Positions 13,870-23,464 of a DNA stretch of 42,453 bases are shown one piece after another. How positions within the stretch are numbered: the stretch's first letter is position 1; each line of letters starts with the position of its first letter. Below the pieces are notes generated by a model. The model was not told where the DNA came from. It worked only from the letters and a program-made list of their open reading frames with translations, and did not search any database. A program made the position numbers and the translations under genes. The DNA is taken from IMG/VR virus record IMGVR_UViG_3300008050_000101, positions 1 to 42,453 of that record. One strand, written 5' to 3'. The DNA comes from a virus.

Positions 13870-14162
13870 ACCCTGCCCTGGCCATGCGCCAGCTGCAGCA
13901 GGGCCTGGGTGCCCTGTTCGTAGGCGGCTGGACACTGGACGACGTGCTGGGCCTGACCTGGGACCAGCTGGAAGTGGTGTCCACCTGCGTGGCCGAGTAT
14001 CGCGCCCTGCAGTTGAACACAGTGGTGGAGCTGGTGGCTGGTGCCCTGGGCGGCAAGGTGGAGAAGAAGGCCACCCGTAAACGCCCAGCGCAGGCGCGCC
14101 CAGGCAGCAGCAACACCGCCGACAAGTTCGCCGCCATCGGGGTGCAAGTGCACCCCGGCTAA
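13381..14162 (+). CDS. Tail assembly chaperone, long form by -1 frameshift (gpGT analogue)
   Basis: Ribosomes that slip back one base at CCCTTTC (13800-13806) leave the short frame after Phe142 and continue from 13806 in the third frame to TAA 14160-14162, giving about 260 residues. The added 118 residues include MRQLQQGLGALFVGGWTLDDVLGLT at 13884 onward, a helical T-like domain, and a Lys/Arg-rich end. The T frame has no internal start with a Shine-Dalgarno (ATG 13884 follows CCCTGGCC), which supports frameshifting over separate initiation. In lambda the T part recruits tail tube subunits to the tape measure. Confidence 0.75.
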
Positions 14163-14236
14163 GCCAGTGCGGGACGCGTGGGCCTGGGCGCGGTACGATG
14201 TACTGACACTCGTTCCCTTCAACCCAGGACCGTATC

Positions 14237-17200
14237 ATGGCAGGTGGCACCAGCATCGGTCGCATGTTCGTTGAGCTGGGCCTCAAAGATGCCAACTTCA
14301 GCCAGGGCCTGAAGGGGGCCGAGCAGGGTGTGGCCGGCTTGCAGGAGAAGGGTGGCCGCCTGGGCGCAGCCCTGGACGGCGTGGTCAAGCGGGGATTCAT
14401 GGCCGCCACTGCAGCAGCTGTCGGCTTCGCCACTGCTGCCGTGATGGTGGGCCAGGAGTTCCAGCAGTCGCTGACCAAGGTGGCCGCCATCGCCGGGGCC
14501 ACCGGCTCCGAGTTCCAGGCCCTGGAGGACAAGGCCCGCCAGCTGGGTGCCAGCACCCAGTACACGGCGTCCCAGGCTGCCATCGCCATGGGCGACTTCG
14601 CCCGCGCTGGCATGGACGTGAACGAGATCGTGGCTGCCAGCGGCCCCGCCATGCTGCTGGCTGGAAGCGCCGGTGCTGACATGGCACAGTCCACGGCCCT
14701 GATGGCCAGCACCATGGCGCAGTTCACGCTGGACGCGGGCGAGGCCACCCGCATCAGCGACGTGTTCAGCACAGCGCTGCGCCGCAGCCTGTTCGACATG
14801 GGCAGCTTGACGGAGGCGATGAAGTACGCGGGCACTGTGGGTGCCAGCTTCGGCATGACCCTGGAAGAGACCACCGCCAGCGTGGCCATGTTCAGGAACC
14901 TGGGCCTGGAGGGGTCCATGGCAGGTACGAACCTGCGCATGGCCCTGGCTGCCGCTGCCAAGCCCACCGCGAAGGCAGGCGCAGCGCTGAAGAAGTACGG
15001 GCTGGAGATCCGCGACATCAACCCCGAGCTAAACAGCTTCGCGGAGATCATGCAGACGGTGGGCGATGCAGGCATCACCACCACCGACGCGCTGCAGGTG
15101 TTCGGCACGCGGGCCGGTGCCAACGTGGCCACCATCGCCCGCCAGTTCGCGGACGGCAGCACCGACTTCCACAACCTGCTGGGCGAACTGGAGAACAGCG
15201 CGGGCAGCACCGCCGACCTGTATGAAGCCATGGGGCAGACGGTGCAGTATCAGGCCCGCGTGGCCATGTCGGCACTGCAGGAGCTGCTGCTCTCCACGTT
15301 CGACACGTTCAAGGCCCCGCTGCAGGACCTGATGGCTGAGATCGCCACCACCATCCAGTACGTGGCGCAGGTGTTCAACGACCAGTCGGGCAGCATCGGG
15401 AACAGCTTTGACGACACCATCGGCAAGGCCATCACGTACCTGCAGGAGAACAGGCACGAGATCGCCACCAGCTTCGTGGGCATGGTGCGCGGGGCCAGCG
15501 AGGCCATCAGCACGCTGGGCCAGATGCTGCCACTGCTGCTGAGCATCGGCAAGGCCATGGTCCTGCTGTGGGTGGCCAACAGCGTTCGGGCCTTCACCGC
15601 CGCTGTGGTGGGCACCATCACCCAACTGTGGGCGCTGCGCGGCAGCATCCACGGGGTCATGGTGTCGCTGACCGCAGCCACCGGCGGCATCTACGCGCTG
15701 GTCGCAGCCATCGGCACGGCCCTGGCCGTGCTGGCCGTGTGGGTCAGCGGCATGCGGGAGGCCGAGCAGGCCGCCGAGAACCTGCGCGCCGCCGAGGAGC
15801 AGCTGGAGGCCGACCGCGCCGCACGGGACGCGAAGGCAGCCGAGCGCGCCGCCGCCCTGCAGTCGGGCATGGCCCTGCGCCTGGGCAGCATCATGGCCGA
15901 GCTGGAGGCCGACGACCAGCTGACCGCTGCCCTGGAGCGGCAGCTGACCGCCCTGCAGGACTTGGACGCCGAGCAGGTGGCCGCCGGGCTGGCCAGCGGC
16001 GAGCTGTTCGAGGTGATGCTGAACGGCCAGCAGGTGGTGCTGGACCACGCCACCGCGCTGGAGCTGCAGTGGGAGTCCACCACCCTGGCAACCGACGCGA
16101 CCAAGGGGCTGGAGCAGGCCGAGCACAACAGCCGAGTGGAGCAGGGGAAGGTGCGGGAGGAGCTGGAGGCCCTGACCGAGCAGATGGACCGCTACAGCGG
16201 CATGACCGAGGGGTCTGGGTCGGCGACCCTGTTCTTCAACGAGCAGCTGTCTGGATACGGTGACACCATCGATGCCGTGCGGGCGAAGCAGACCATGCTG
16301 GCCGAGACGCTGGAAGGGCTGGAAGCCGTTGAGGACGGGCTGGTGGCAGGCCGGAAGAAGGCCCTGCAGGAACTGACGCGGAAGGAGACGGTGCTGGCGA
16401 AGGCGGCGGACCGCACCGGTGAAGCCGACAAGCGCGCCGCCGCCGCCGCCCGCGAGCGGGAGAAGGCCGAGCGCGAGCTGCAGAAGGCCCTGGAGAAGCG
16501 CGCAGGCGTGGTGGAGGGCCTGCAGGACACGCACGCCGCCCTGTACATGACCGACGAGCAGGCCGCAGCCGCCAGCTACGAGAAGCGCCTGGACGCCCTG
16601 CAGGCCACGTTCAACACCGAGCGGGCTGCCCGCGAGAAGCTGGGCGAGGACACCCTGGAGCTGGACCGGGAGCAGGCCCAGGCTGAGGCCCTGCTGTGGA
16701 ACACGCACCAGAAGCAGCTGGCCGACCAGCGGGCGCAGGAGGAGCTGGCCGCCGCGAAGCAGCGGGCCGCCCAGGTGAACGCCCTGCTGGCCGAGGAGGC
16801 CAGGGCCGGGGCTAACACCCTGGAGGGCATCGAGCTGGACCGGCTGGCCGCACTGGAGGCAGCCGAGGGCGCGGGGGCCGAGGACGTGGCGGCCATCAAC
16901 GCCGTCTTCGACGCCCGGCGGGCCAGGGCGCGCAAGACCCTGAGCGACCGCGTGACGGACACCACCAGCGACGAGAATGCCGAGGTGGTGCGCCTGACCC
17001 GCGAGCGGGACGCCCTGCTGGCCGAACTGGACACCAGCATGGTGGAGGAGCGCGCCGCCATCATGGCGCACTACGGTGAGGCCATCACCCAGGCCACGGG
17101 AGACGCCGCTGACGACGGAGAGGACAATAGCGGGCGGCTGGGTGCCGCGCTGCGCAAGGTGGGCGACACCGCCCTGGCCGTGGGGCGCAAGGTAGCGGAC

Positions 17201-18928
17201 GCCATGAAGGGCGTTGTGTCTGGTATCGGTGGCCTGCTGGTCGGCATCACCGGCTTCAGCTTCAGCCTGTTCGATGCCGTCAGCGACGTGAACGACCAGC
17301 TGCAGAAGGCCGCCGAGCTGCAGGAGGAGCTGGCCAGCGGCGAGATCGACCAGCAGCAGTACGACAAAGCCATGGCCGACCTGCCCGCCACCGCCGAGGA
17401 GGGTGCCCAGGCGTTCGTGGACGAGCTGCTGGGCGGGGTGCTGGCCATGGTGGACACGTTCGTGGCCGCCGCGCCGGTGTTCGTCACCGAGCTGGCCGCA
17501 GCTGTGCCTGCTGCCCTGGCCAGCCTGCTGGCCGCCATCCCGCAGATCGTGTCCTCGCTGGTGGCATCGGTGCCCACCCTGGTGGGCGCTGTCGCGGAGG
17601 CGCTGCCTGCCCTGGTGGCCACCCTGGTGGCACAGCTGCCCGCTCTGGTGGACGCCCTGGTGGCGCAGCTCCCTGTCGTCATCGACGCGCTGACCGAGGC
17701 CATCCCTGTGCTGGTGGCTGGCGTGGACGAGGCCGTGGTGCGCGTGCTGGCTGCCATCCCCGGCATCGTGGAGAAGCTGCTGGAGCAGCTGCCCACCATC
17801 ATCACCGCCGTGGTGGCCAGCGTCCAGACCGTGGTGGGCGCGCTGGTGGAAGCCATCCCGGTGCTGCTGCAGGTGCTCATCGAGCAGCTGCCGACCATCA
17901 CCATGGCCCTGCTGGACGGCGTGCTGTCGCTGGTGGGCACCGTCATCACCGAGGTGGTGGGCAAGCTGGTCCCCGCCCTGGTGGGGATGCTGCCCGAGCT
18001 GGTGCAGATGCTGCTGTCGCTGGTGCTGTCCACGGTGCAGGAACTGGTGGCCCAGCTGCCTGTGCTCGTTGAGGCGCTGCTGCTGGCTGTCACCGACGTG
18101 GTGGTGGCCCTGGTGGAGATGCTGCCCGTGCTGCTGACAGCCGTTGTCAGCATGGTGCCGAAGATCATCAGCGCCGTCATCGACCTCATCCCGGCGGTCA
18201 TCCTGGGCATCGCTAACGCCCTGCCCGCCATCATGGGCGCGCTGATGGACCTGCTGCCGACCCTGATTGTGGCCCTGGTCACGGAGCTGATCCCTGCCCT
18301 GCTGCTGTCCATCCCCGCGCTGACGAAGGCCCTGGCCATCGAGCTGCCGCTGGCCCTGGCCGGTGCCCTGGTGGAAATGGGTGCAGCCATCGCTGATGCC
18401 ATCTGGGTGGGCCTGCAGAAGCTGGTGCAGTTCTTCAAGGATGTCATCGCTGAGATCGTGTCCCTGGGTGCCAAGAAGACCGAGTCGTTCGGGGACACCC
18501 CCGGTGCCGTGCTGGCTGGCGCAGGTGGCATGACGGCCCGCTTCGCGCCGGGCGACAGCATCATCGCGGCCCAGGACCCCATGGAGCTGCTGCGGCAGGC
18601 CCTGGACGCCGTGCAGGGCGGGCTGGCTGGCGCGCTGGCTGGGTCCACCGTGCGGCCCGCCAGCATGAGCATCCCCGGCCTGGACGCCGTGGGCGTGGCC
18701 ATGCTGCAGGCCGCAGACGCCATGACCGGGGCAGGCCCCGGTGCCCAGGGCGGTGCCCAGGGCGGCAGCTGGAGCGTCACCCTGGAGGCTGACGGGCAGG
18801 TGCTGGACAGTGTGCTGTACCGTGCAGGCACGCGGGGCAAGGCCCCGCAGCTGGAGCGCCGGGCGCGTAAGGCCACGGTCCAGGCTGGCGTGCACCCAGG
18901 ATTCCAGCGCGGGAACTACCAGAAATGA
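14237..18928 (+). CDS. Tape measure protein
   Basis: At 1563 residues this is the longest gene, placed right after the tail chaperones. AGGA at 14226-14229 supports ATG 14237. Residues 60-330 match the TP901-type tape measure domain (FQQSLTKVAAIAGATGSEF, AMGDFARAGMDVNEI, MKYAGTVGASFGMTLEETTASVAMFRNLG cut short, VFGTRAGANVATIARQ). Residues about 430-500 hold hydrophobic membrane-like helices. Residues 520-980 are long coiled-coil. Residues about 1060-1400 are a remarkable hydrophobic repeat in which a P-x-L/I-V unit (PALVATLVAQL, PVVIDALTEAI) recurs every 11-22 residues. Length suggests a tail of very roughly 230 nm by the usual 1.5 angstrom-per-residue rule. It may form the DNA channel through the membrane. 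Confidence 0.9.
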   Translation: MAGGTSIGRMFVELGLKDANFSQGLKGAEQGVAGLQEKGGRLGAALDGVVKRGFMAATAAAVGFATAAVMVGQEFQQSLTKVAAIAGATGSEFQALEDKARQLGASTQYTASQAAIAMGDFARAGMDVNEIVAASGPAMLLAGSAGADMAQSTALMASTMAQFTLDAGEATRISDVFSTALRRSLFDMGSLTEAMKYAGTVGASFGMTLEETTASVAMFRNLGLEGSMAGTNLRMALAAAAKPTAKAGAALKKYGLEIRDINPELNSFAEIMQTVGDAGITTTDALQVFGTRAGANVATIARQFADGSTDFHNLLGELENSAGSTADLYEAMGQTVQYQARVAMSALQELLLSTFDTFKAPLQDLMAEIATTIQYVAQVFNDQSGSIGNSFDDTIGKAITYLQENRHEIATSFVGMVRGASEAISTLGQMLPLLLSIGKAMVLLWVANSVRAFTAAVVGTITQLWALRGSIHGVMVSLTAATGGIYALVAAIGTALAVLAVWVSGMREAEQAAENLRAAEEQLEADRAARDAKAAERAAALQSGMALRLGSIMAELEADDQLTAALERQLTALQDLDAEQVAAGLASGELFEVMLNGQQVVLDHATALELQWESTTLATDATKGLEQAEHNSRVEQGKVREELEALTEQMDRYSGMTEGSGSATLFFNEQLSGYGDTIDAVRAKQTMLAETLEGLEAVEDGLVAGRKKALQELTRKETVLAKAADRTGEADKRAAAAAREREKAERELQKALEKRAGVVEGLQDTHAALYMTDEQAAAASYEKRLDALQATFNTERAAREKLGEDTLELDREQAQAEALLWNTHQKQLADQRAQEELAAAKQRAAQVNALLAEEARAGANTLEGIELDRLAALEAAEGAGAEDVAAINAVFDARRARARKTLSDRVTDTTSDENAEVVRLTRERDALLAELDTSMVEERAAIMAHYGEAITQATGDAADDGEDNSGRLGAALRKVGDTALAVGRKVADAMKGVVSGIGGLLVGITGFSFSLFDAVSDVNDQLQKAAELQEELASGEIDQQQYDKAMADLPATAEEGAQAFVDELLGGVLAMVDTFVAAAPVFVTELAAAVPAALASLLAAIPQIVSSLVASVPTLVGAVAEALPALVATLVAQLPALVDALVAQLPVVIDALTEAIPVLVAGVDEAVVRVLAAIPGIVEKLLEQLPTIITAVVASVQTVVGALVEAIPVLLQVLIEQLPTITMALLDGVLSLVGTVITEVVGKLVPALVGMLPELVQMLLSLVLSTVQELVAQLPVLVEALLLAVTDVVVALVEMLPVLLTAVVSMVPKIISAVIDLIPAVILGIANALPAIMGALMDLLPTLIVALVTELIPALLLSIPALTKALAIELPLALAGALVEMGAAIADAIWVGLQKLVQFFKDVIAEIVSLGAKKTESFGDTPGAVLAGAGGMTARFAPGDSIIAAQDPMELLRQALDAVQGGLAGALAGSTVRPASMSIPGLDAVGVAMLQAADAMTGAGPGAQGGAQGGSWSVTLEADGQVLDSVLYRAGTRGKAPQLERRARKATVQAGVHPGFQRGNYQK
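17440..18370 (+). repeat. Hydrophobic 11-residue-type repeats in the tape measure
   Basis: Within the tape measure gene, units built as P-x-(L/I)-(V/I)-x2-(L/V)-(V/L)-x2-(L/I/V) repeat many times, for example LPALVATLVAQ, LPALVDALVAQ, LPVVIDALTEA, IPVLVAGVDEA, LPTIITAVVAS. DNA is only partly conserved, so this is an old, diverged repeat at protein level. Confidence 0.7.
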
Positions 18929-18941
18929 GCAGGGAGTAGCT

Positions 18942-19964
18942 ATGGCTGTCGTCTTCGCGTGTGGGTGGGAGCTTGCTGCACCCCTGCCGGACTACCAGAA
19001 CAGCGGCTGGACGGCTGCTGGCACGCCCGACCCACGGGAGGGAGGCACGTTCGCCCAGCACCCGGACGGATACGGTGGCGGCGAGCGCAGCCTTGCACTG
19101 CCCACGAACAGCGCCTGGATGGAAGCTGCCCAGGTGTTCTCCGCGCCCAGCAACTGCTGCGTCAACACTATGGTGCGAGGCACGGGTGTCTACGTGACAG
19201 ACGGCACCGTGCTGAAGCTGCTGGACGACAACGGCGACACCGTGGCCGAGGTGAAGTCGGTGGACGCGGGGGCCACCAGCAGGCTGGCCCTGCTGCACGC
19301 AGGCACCACCGTGGGCACCAGCGCTGCACGGCTGGCTGCGAACCAGTGGCACCGGCTGGCGGTCACCTTCCAAGACGTGGCCAGCGTGGCGCACTGCAAG
19401 CTGTACATGGACGGCCAACTGCGCGTGAGCGGCACCGCAGCGCTCACCACCCTGGCCACGGTCACCGGCCTGCGCTGGGCCGGGGCCACCACCGGCACCA
19501 TGTTCCACGACCACACGGTGGTGCATGACAGCCTGCCAGAAGCCACCGTGGCCACCTGGGTGCAGGGCCTGCGCCCGAACGCTGACGACATCAACGGGGC
19601 GTGGACCCCGAACCCCGCCGGCAGCACGTGGTCGCGTGTGGTCGATGCGAACGACGGTCTGGAGATGCAGACCACCGCTTCCAGCGTGTTCAGCGTGAAC
19701 CTGGACAACCGGAGCGCGGTTAACGCTGCGTGGCTGGCCCCCGAGGTGCACGCCGTGCAGGTCTGGTGCAACGGCAACGGCGACGGCAGCCTGGATGACG
19801 GGCAGGCCCAGCTCAACCTGGGTGCCAGCGTGGTCACCGGGACTACGATGTCCATGAACCCAGGCGGCTCGCTGGCCTGGGCCGTGGCACCCGATAAGCC
19901 CGGCGGAGTCGGCTGGGCCGCCACCGACCTCGACAACATCAGCACCGGCTACAGCGCCGCATAG
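18942..19964 (+). CDS. Tail protein with LamG/concanavalin-like domain
   Basis: This 340-residue protein follows the tape measure by 13 bases; AGGGAG at 18931 supports ATG 18942. The centre has LamG-type sequence: NQWHRLAVTFQDVASVAHCKLYMDGQLRVSG (shown in part), LTTLATVTGLRWAG, with the typical W-H-x-L-x-V-T-F and Y-x-D-G-x-L pattern of sugar-binding jelly-roll domains. The start FACGWELAAPLPDY and the Ser/Thr/Gly-rich end are typical of tail-tip proteins. In this slot many siphophages carry the distal tail protein, sometimes with a carbohydrate-binding insert. Host glycan binding is plausible but inferred. Confidence 0.65.
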   Translation: MAVVFACGWELAAPLPDYQNSGWTAAGTPDPREGGTFAQHPDGYGGGERSLALPTNSAWMEAAQVFSAPSNCCVNTMVRGTGVYVTDGTVLKLLDDNGDTVAEVKSVDAGATSRLALLHAGTTVGTSAARLAANQWHRLAVTFQDVASVAHCKLYMDGQLRVSGTAALTTLATVTGLRWAGATTGTMFHDHTVVHDSLPEATVATWVQGLRPNADDINGAWTPNPAGSTWSRVVDANDGLEMQTTASSVFSVNLDNRSAVNAAWLAPEVHAVQVWCNGNGDGSLDDGQAQLNLGASVVTGTTMSMNPGGSLAWAVAPDKPGGVGWAATDLDNISTGYSAA

Positions 19965-19972
19965 GAGCCGGG

Positions 19973-22900
19973 ATGGCCGCACGCTCACAGGGACACGTCG
20001 CATCGGTCGTTCACTCCGGTGCCACCCTGGCCCGCTGCCAGGGCATGGTGGCCGAGGTGGTGTGGTCCTCGCGTGCCCCTGGGCGCAGCGAGCCCCGCAG
20101 CTTCCTGCTGTTCCAAGACGCCCAGCTGGGCGGTGGCCGGGCAGCGTTCAACCAGAAGCCCGAGGAGGAAGGGGCCTTCCTGGCAGTAGCCTACGCGGAC
20201 CTCGGCAACGAGGGCGATCTGGTGCCCTACGTGAGCGGCGTGTGGGACACCGACCCAGGCGTGGCCCAGCAGACGCCCGCGCCCCTGGCCCTGCGTGTGC
20301 AGAAGACCGGCAGCCTGTGGAGCAGCGCCGAGTGGGCCTACCAGTACGAGCCCGACCAGCCCGACCAGTGGCGCGGAATGGACGACATGCGCTGGGTCCA
20401 CGACGTGCACACCCCGTTCGGCGGCAGCGCCGTGCTGGGCAGCTGTTACGCCGTCTGTCACAGCAGGGCGTTCAACCGCATCGTGGCGGGGTACCACCCC
20501 ACCGGCACCACCGACCTGCAGTGGGTATACCGCAGCGCCGGCAACGCCGACCCGAAGGCGTGGGGGCCGCTGCAGACCCTGACGCTCAAGCCCACGCGTG
20601 GCCCCGACCTCAGCGCCGGGTACAGCACCATCTGGGAGCTGCCTGACGGCGCGATGCGCTGGGCGTACAGCTACGCCCCCGACACCACCGTGCCCAACGA
20701 GCTGGACATCGACATCCTCGGCAGCACGGACGGCGGGCAGACCTGGGATCTGGTGAAGGAGCGCGTGGTCACCGACCTGTACGGTGCGCCGCAGGTGTTG
20801 CGCCGATTCAAGGTGGCCGCCAGCGGCGACTGGATGCGCATGGAGCTGTGGAACGACAGCGTGACGAACTCTGGGCTGGTCAGCGCCACCAGCACCGACC
20901 GGGCTGCCACGTGGCAGCTGGTGCCCGGTGCCGAGGACGGCGACGGCACCGACGACACTGGCGCGAACGCTGATGCGAACGGGAAGTACGAGACCTGGGA
21001 CCTGTGCGCTGTGGACAGCAGCGGCACCTTCATGCGGGTGCGCACCCGCAGCACCATGGCCCACCTCGACTTCCAGCTGGCCACCCGCGACGGCACCTGG
21101 GACACCATCGACGCCACCCTGTCGGCCACCTTCGCAGCCTCCGACACCGACGTGGTCAACGTGATGTGCGCCGGTGGGGCCGGGCGGTGCTTCGTGCTGG
21201 TGTTCCGCAGCGACCACCATGGCGCTGCCACTGGCCTGGACTACTGGTCCTCGGCCAGCTTCATCATCCCGGCTGACCGGGTGGAGCGCGGCTGGCCCAG
21301 CAACGAGGACCCCCGCGTGAACCGCTGGGCGAAGTGGGGCGGCACCGACTGGCTGGGCTACGCTGGCGCGGCCCGCATGCACCCGAAGGGCTGCACCCTG
21401 GCCTGGGTGGGCGACCGGCTGGCGCTGGTGGGTGGTGCCGTGGACCGGCAGACCGGCACCAGCACCGCCGCATGGCAGACGCCCGCCATGCACTACATCG
21501 GCGGGGCCAGCCGCAGGCCCGTGCGGCGGCCCCTGCCCACGCATTTCGACATGACCGGCAGCCTCGTCCGGTACAGCTGGAACGCCGCCCTGGGCAGCAT
21601 CGACCCCGGTGGCGCGGCCACCAGCGCGTTCATGCCGTGGGGCCGGTCGGGCGGTGGCACGCCCACCCGCACGTGGACCCCCGAGGCGCAGACCATCCAA
21701 GTGGACCCGACGGACACCGACGGGTACGCTGTGTCGCAGGCCCTGGCTGGGCTGCTGACCACGGTGGCTGACAACGGCTCCATCTGCTGGAGCACCCGCG
21801 CCCTGCCCGGCACGGTGCCCGGCACCCCGTACCCCACCAGCTGGACCCAGGTGGGCCTCGGCAGCCCCCGGTGGGGCATGCACGTGCAGTCCGAGAGCGT
21901 GCGCAGCGCTGGCCTGACCCTGGACCTGGGTGTCCACATCGACGGCAACGACGGCAGCTTCGCCGTGTACGACTGCGCCGCCCAGCTGACGCTGTTCGTC
22001 AGCGACCCCGGTGCCCTGGCTGGCATCACCAGCGGTGACTGGTACGACTTCCGTGTGGGCATGGCGCACAGCCACGCCCTGGAGATCCCCGGTGCGCCGC
22101 AGCTGTTCGTAGACATCGGCGTCGGCAAGGCTGGCGACTACACCATGGTGAACACCGGCCTGCTGACCATCACCGGCGGGGCACCGCTGGCCACCGCCTA
22201 TGAGCTGGTGGAGTTCGGCCACCAGAGCACCCCCGTCACCAGCAGCAGCATGCAGTGGCGCGAGTGGCTGTACAGCAGGGAGGACGCGCTGGCCCAGGTG
22301 GGGTTCACCAACCCTGGCACCCTGCGCGGCTTCGACTGCATCCCCCACGTGCAGCGCGTGGGCGCTGGGCACGACGTGCTGTGGGGCGGTGCGGGCGGCT
22401 TCAAGGGCGACCTGTACGACAGCCCCGTGCGGTACGAGTACGGGGCTGGGCAGATGCTGGGTGCCAGCCCTGCCAGCCAGTGGCACAGCACCACCAGCAC
22501 CACCCAGACGAGCGTGCTGGACGCCACCCTGGTGCGGTCCGACCAGAATGCGCGGTTCGTCCACGCTGGCTGCGCCGGCATCAGCACGAACAGCAGGTAC
22601 TTGGACCTGGAGTACAGCGACAGCCAGAACATCGCCGACCCCGTCTACCTGCGGGTGGACGGCCTGCGCTACAGCGTAGGCGTGCAGGCCACCGCTGCGC
22701 CCACGCACGTGCAGGTGAGCGGCGGCCCCTGGCAGGACGGCGAGCTGACCGGGCACTACCTGCGGGCACAGCCGGGCGCGGTGGCGAACCCCGGCATCCT
22801 GCGCATCGCGGGCAACGCGGGCAGCTGGGTGCACCTGACCGGGCTCAGTCTTGCTGGGTCGCTGGCGAGCTACGGCATCACCGCCGGGGCCACCCTGGAC

Positions 22901-23461
22901 GTGTGGGGCACCCAGCACCTGCACGCGTTCGATGACTGGCCCGAGGGGGTGCGCGTCATCACTGCGGGCGGGCTCGTGGACGGGGCCTTCCCCCGGTACG
23001 TGCGGGTCAGCATCCCTGGCGCTGACGTGCAGGGCGAGCCGCCCGAGGGCTACTGGCAGCTCGGCAGGCTGCAGGCAGGGCTGACGCTGCCCGTGCTGGT
23101 GCCCCTGGCCTGGGAGTCCGTGAAGGACGACGAGGAGGGGAACATCGACCTGCAGACCATGGCCAGCGGGGTGCGCGTCGGGTACGAGGCCGGGGCACCC
23201 AGGCGCACGTGGAGCGGCACCAGCAAGGGCGACGTGAGCCGCTGGCGTGTGGCGTTCCGCAGTATGGTCAAGGCCCTGGGCCGCTACAGCCAGGAGCCGG
23301 TGGTGGTCTGCACCGACGACCAGCAGCAGAACCTGCGCGGCCTGTACAGCCGGTTCATGGGCGGCACCGACATGGCGAACGCTGGCTGGCAGTGGAACGG
23401 CGACCGCTCACGCTGGGAGCGCATGGGCGACCTGAAGGTCACGTTCGAGCAGGAGGTTTAG
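19973..23461 (+). CDS. Large tail protein with Asp-box (BNR-like) repeats
   Basis: The 1162-residue protein starts at ATG 19973, with GGAGCCGGG before it. It is rich in Trp, Gly and Ser. STDGGQTW near residue 245 fits the Asp-box S-x-D-x-G-x-T-W and STDRAATW near residue 303 is a degenerate copy; such boxes occur in sialidase and other beta-propeller proteins. The region to about residue 540 could be a propeller, followed by beta-rich modules (WGTQHLHAFDDWPEGVRV, VRVSIPGADVQGE). The last 140 residues (WESVKDDEEGNIDLQTMASG cut short) look like a tail-tip adaptor with a conserved RRTWSGTS. Receptor binding or glycan depolymerisation are possible; no sialidase active-site Arg triad was established. 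Confidence 0.65.
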   Translation: MAARSQGHVASVVHSGATLARCQGMVAEVVWSSRAPGRSEPRSFLLFQDAQLGGGRAAFNQKPEEEGAFLAVAYADLGNEGDLVPYVSGVWDTDPGVAQQTPAPLALRVQKTGSLWSSAEWAYQYEPDQPDQWRGMDDMRWVHDVHTPFGGSAVLGSCYAVCHSRAFNRIVAGYHPTGTTDLQWVYRSAGNADPKAWGPLQTLTLKPTRGPDLSAGYSTIWELPDGAMRWAYSYAPDTTVPNELDIDILGSTDGGQTWDLVKERVVTDLYGAPQVLRRFKVAASGDWMRMELWNDSVTNSGLVSATSTDRAATWQLVPGAEDGDGTDDTGANADANGKYETWDLCAVDSSGTFMRVRTRSTMAHLDFQLATRDGTWDTIDATLSATFAASDTDVVNVMCAGGAGRCFVLVFRSDHHGAATGLDYWSSASFIIPADRVERGWPSNEDPRVNRWAKWGGTDWLGYAGAARMHPKGCTLAWVGDRLALVGGAVDRQTGTSTAAWQTPAMHYIGGASRRPVRRPLPTHFDMTGSLVRYSWNAALGSIDPGGAATSAFMPWGRSGGGTPTRTWTPEAQTIQVDPTDTDGYAVSQALAGLLTTVADNGSICWSTRALPGTVPGTPYPTSWTQVGLGSPRWGMHVQSESVRSAGLTLDLGVHIDGNDGSFAVYDCAAQLTLFVSDPGALAGITSGDWYDFRVGMAHSHALEIPGAPQLFVDIGVGKAGDYTMVNTGLLTITGGAPLATAYELVEFGHQSTPVTSSSMQWREWLYSREDALAQVGFTNPGTLRGFDCIPHVQRVGAGHDVLWGGAGGFKGDLYDSPVRYEYGAGQMLGASPASQWHSTTSTTQTSVLDATLVRSDQNARFVHAGCAGISTNSRYLDLEYSDSQNIADPVYLRVDGLRYSVGVQATAAPTHVQVSGGPWQDGELTGHYLRAQPGAVANPGILRIAGNAGSWVHLTGLSLAGSLASYGITAGATLDVWGTQHLHAFDDWPEGVRVITAGGLVDGAFPRYVRVSIPGADVQGEPPEGYWQLGRLQAGLTLPVLVPLAWESVKDDEEGNIDLQTMASGVRVGYEAGAPRRTWSGTSKGDVSRWRVAFRSMVKALGRYSQEPVVVCTDDQQQNLRGLYSRFMGGTDMANAGWQWNGDRSRWERMGDLKVTFEQEV
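23451..23456 (+). promoter_or_regulatory. Consensus Shine-Dalgarno for the tail hub gene
   Basis: AGGAGG, inside the last codons of the preceding gene, lies 8 bases before GTG 23465 and fixes that start over downstream alternatives. Confidence 0.75.
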
Positions 23462-23464
23462 TCC

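Noticed and set aside
13884-14162. Separate 92-residue gene starting at ATG 13884
   Set aside because: No Shine-Dalgarno, while a correctly phased slippery heptamer and an open -1 frame explain it better as the frameshifted tail chaperone extension.
14167-14199. Possible promoter before the tape measure (TACGAT at 14194 with GTGCGG at 14167)
   Set aside because: The spacing is 21 bases, too long for the P3 pattern, and the core differs from all three families.
15029-18895. Minus-strand open frame of about 1288 codons opposite the tape measure
   Set aside because: An effect of G+C-rich codon bias; the predicted protein is His/Gln-rich low complexity, has no ribosome site, and the + strand gene is clear.
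19985-22924. Minus-strand open frame of about 979 codons
   Set aside because: Same cause: mirror of third-position bias in the large tail gene; composition (Gly, Val, His, Gln, Ala) is not protein-like and no start signal is present.
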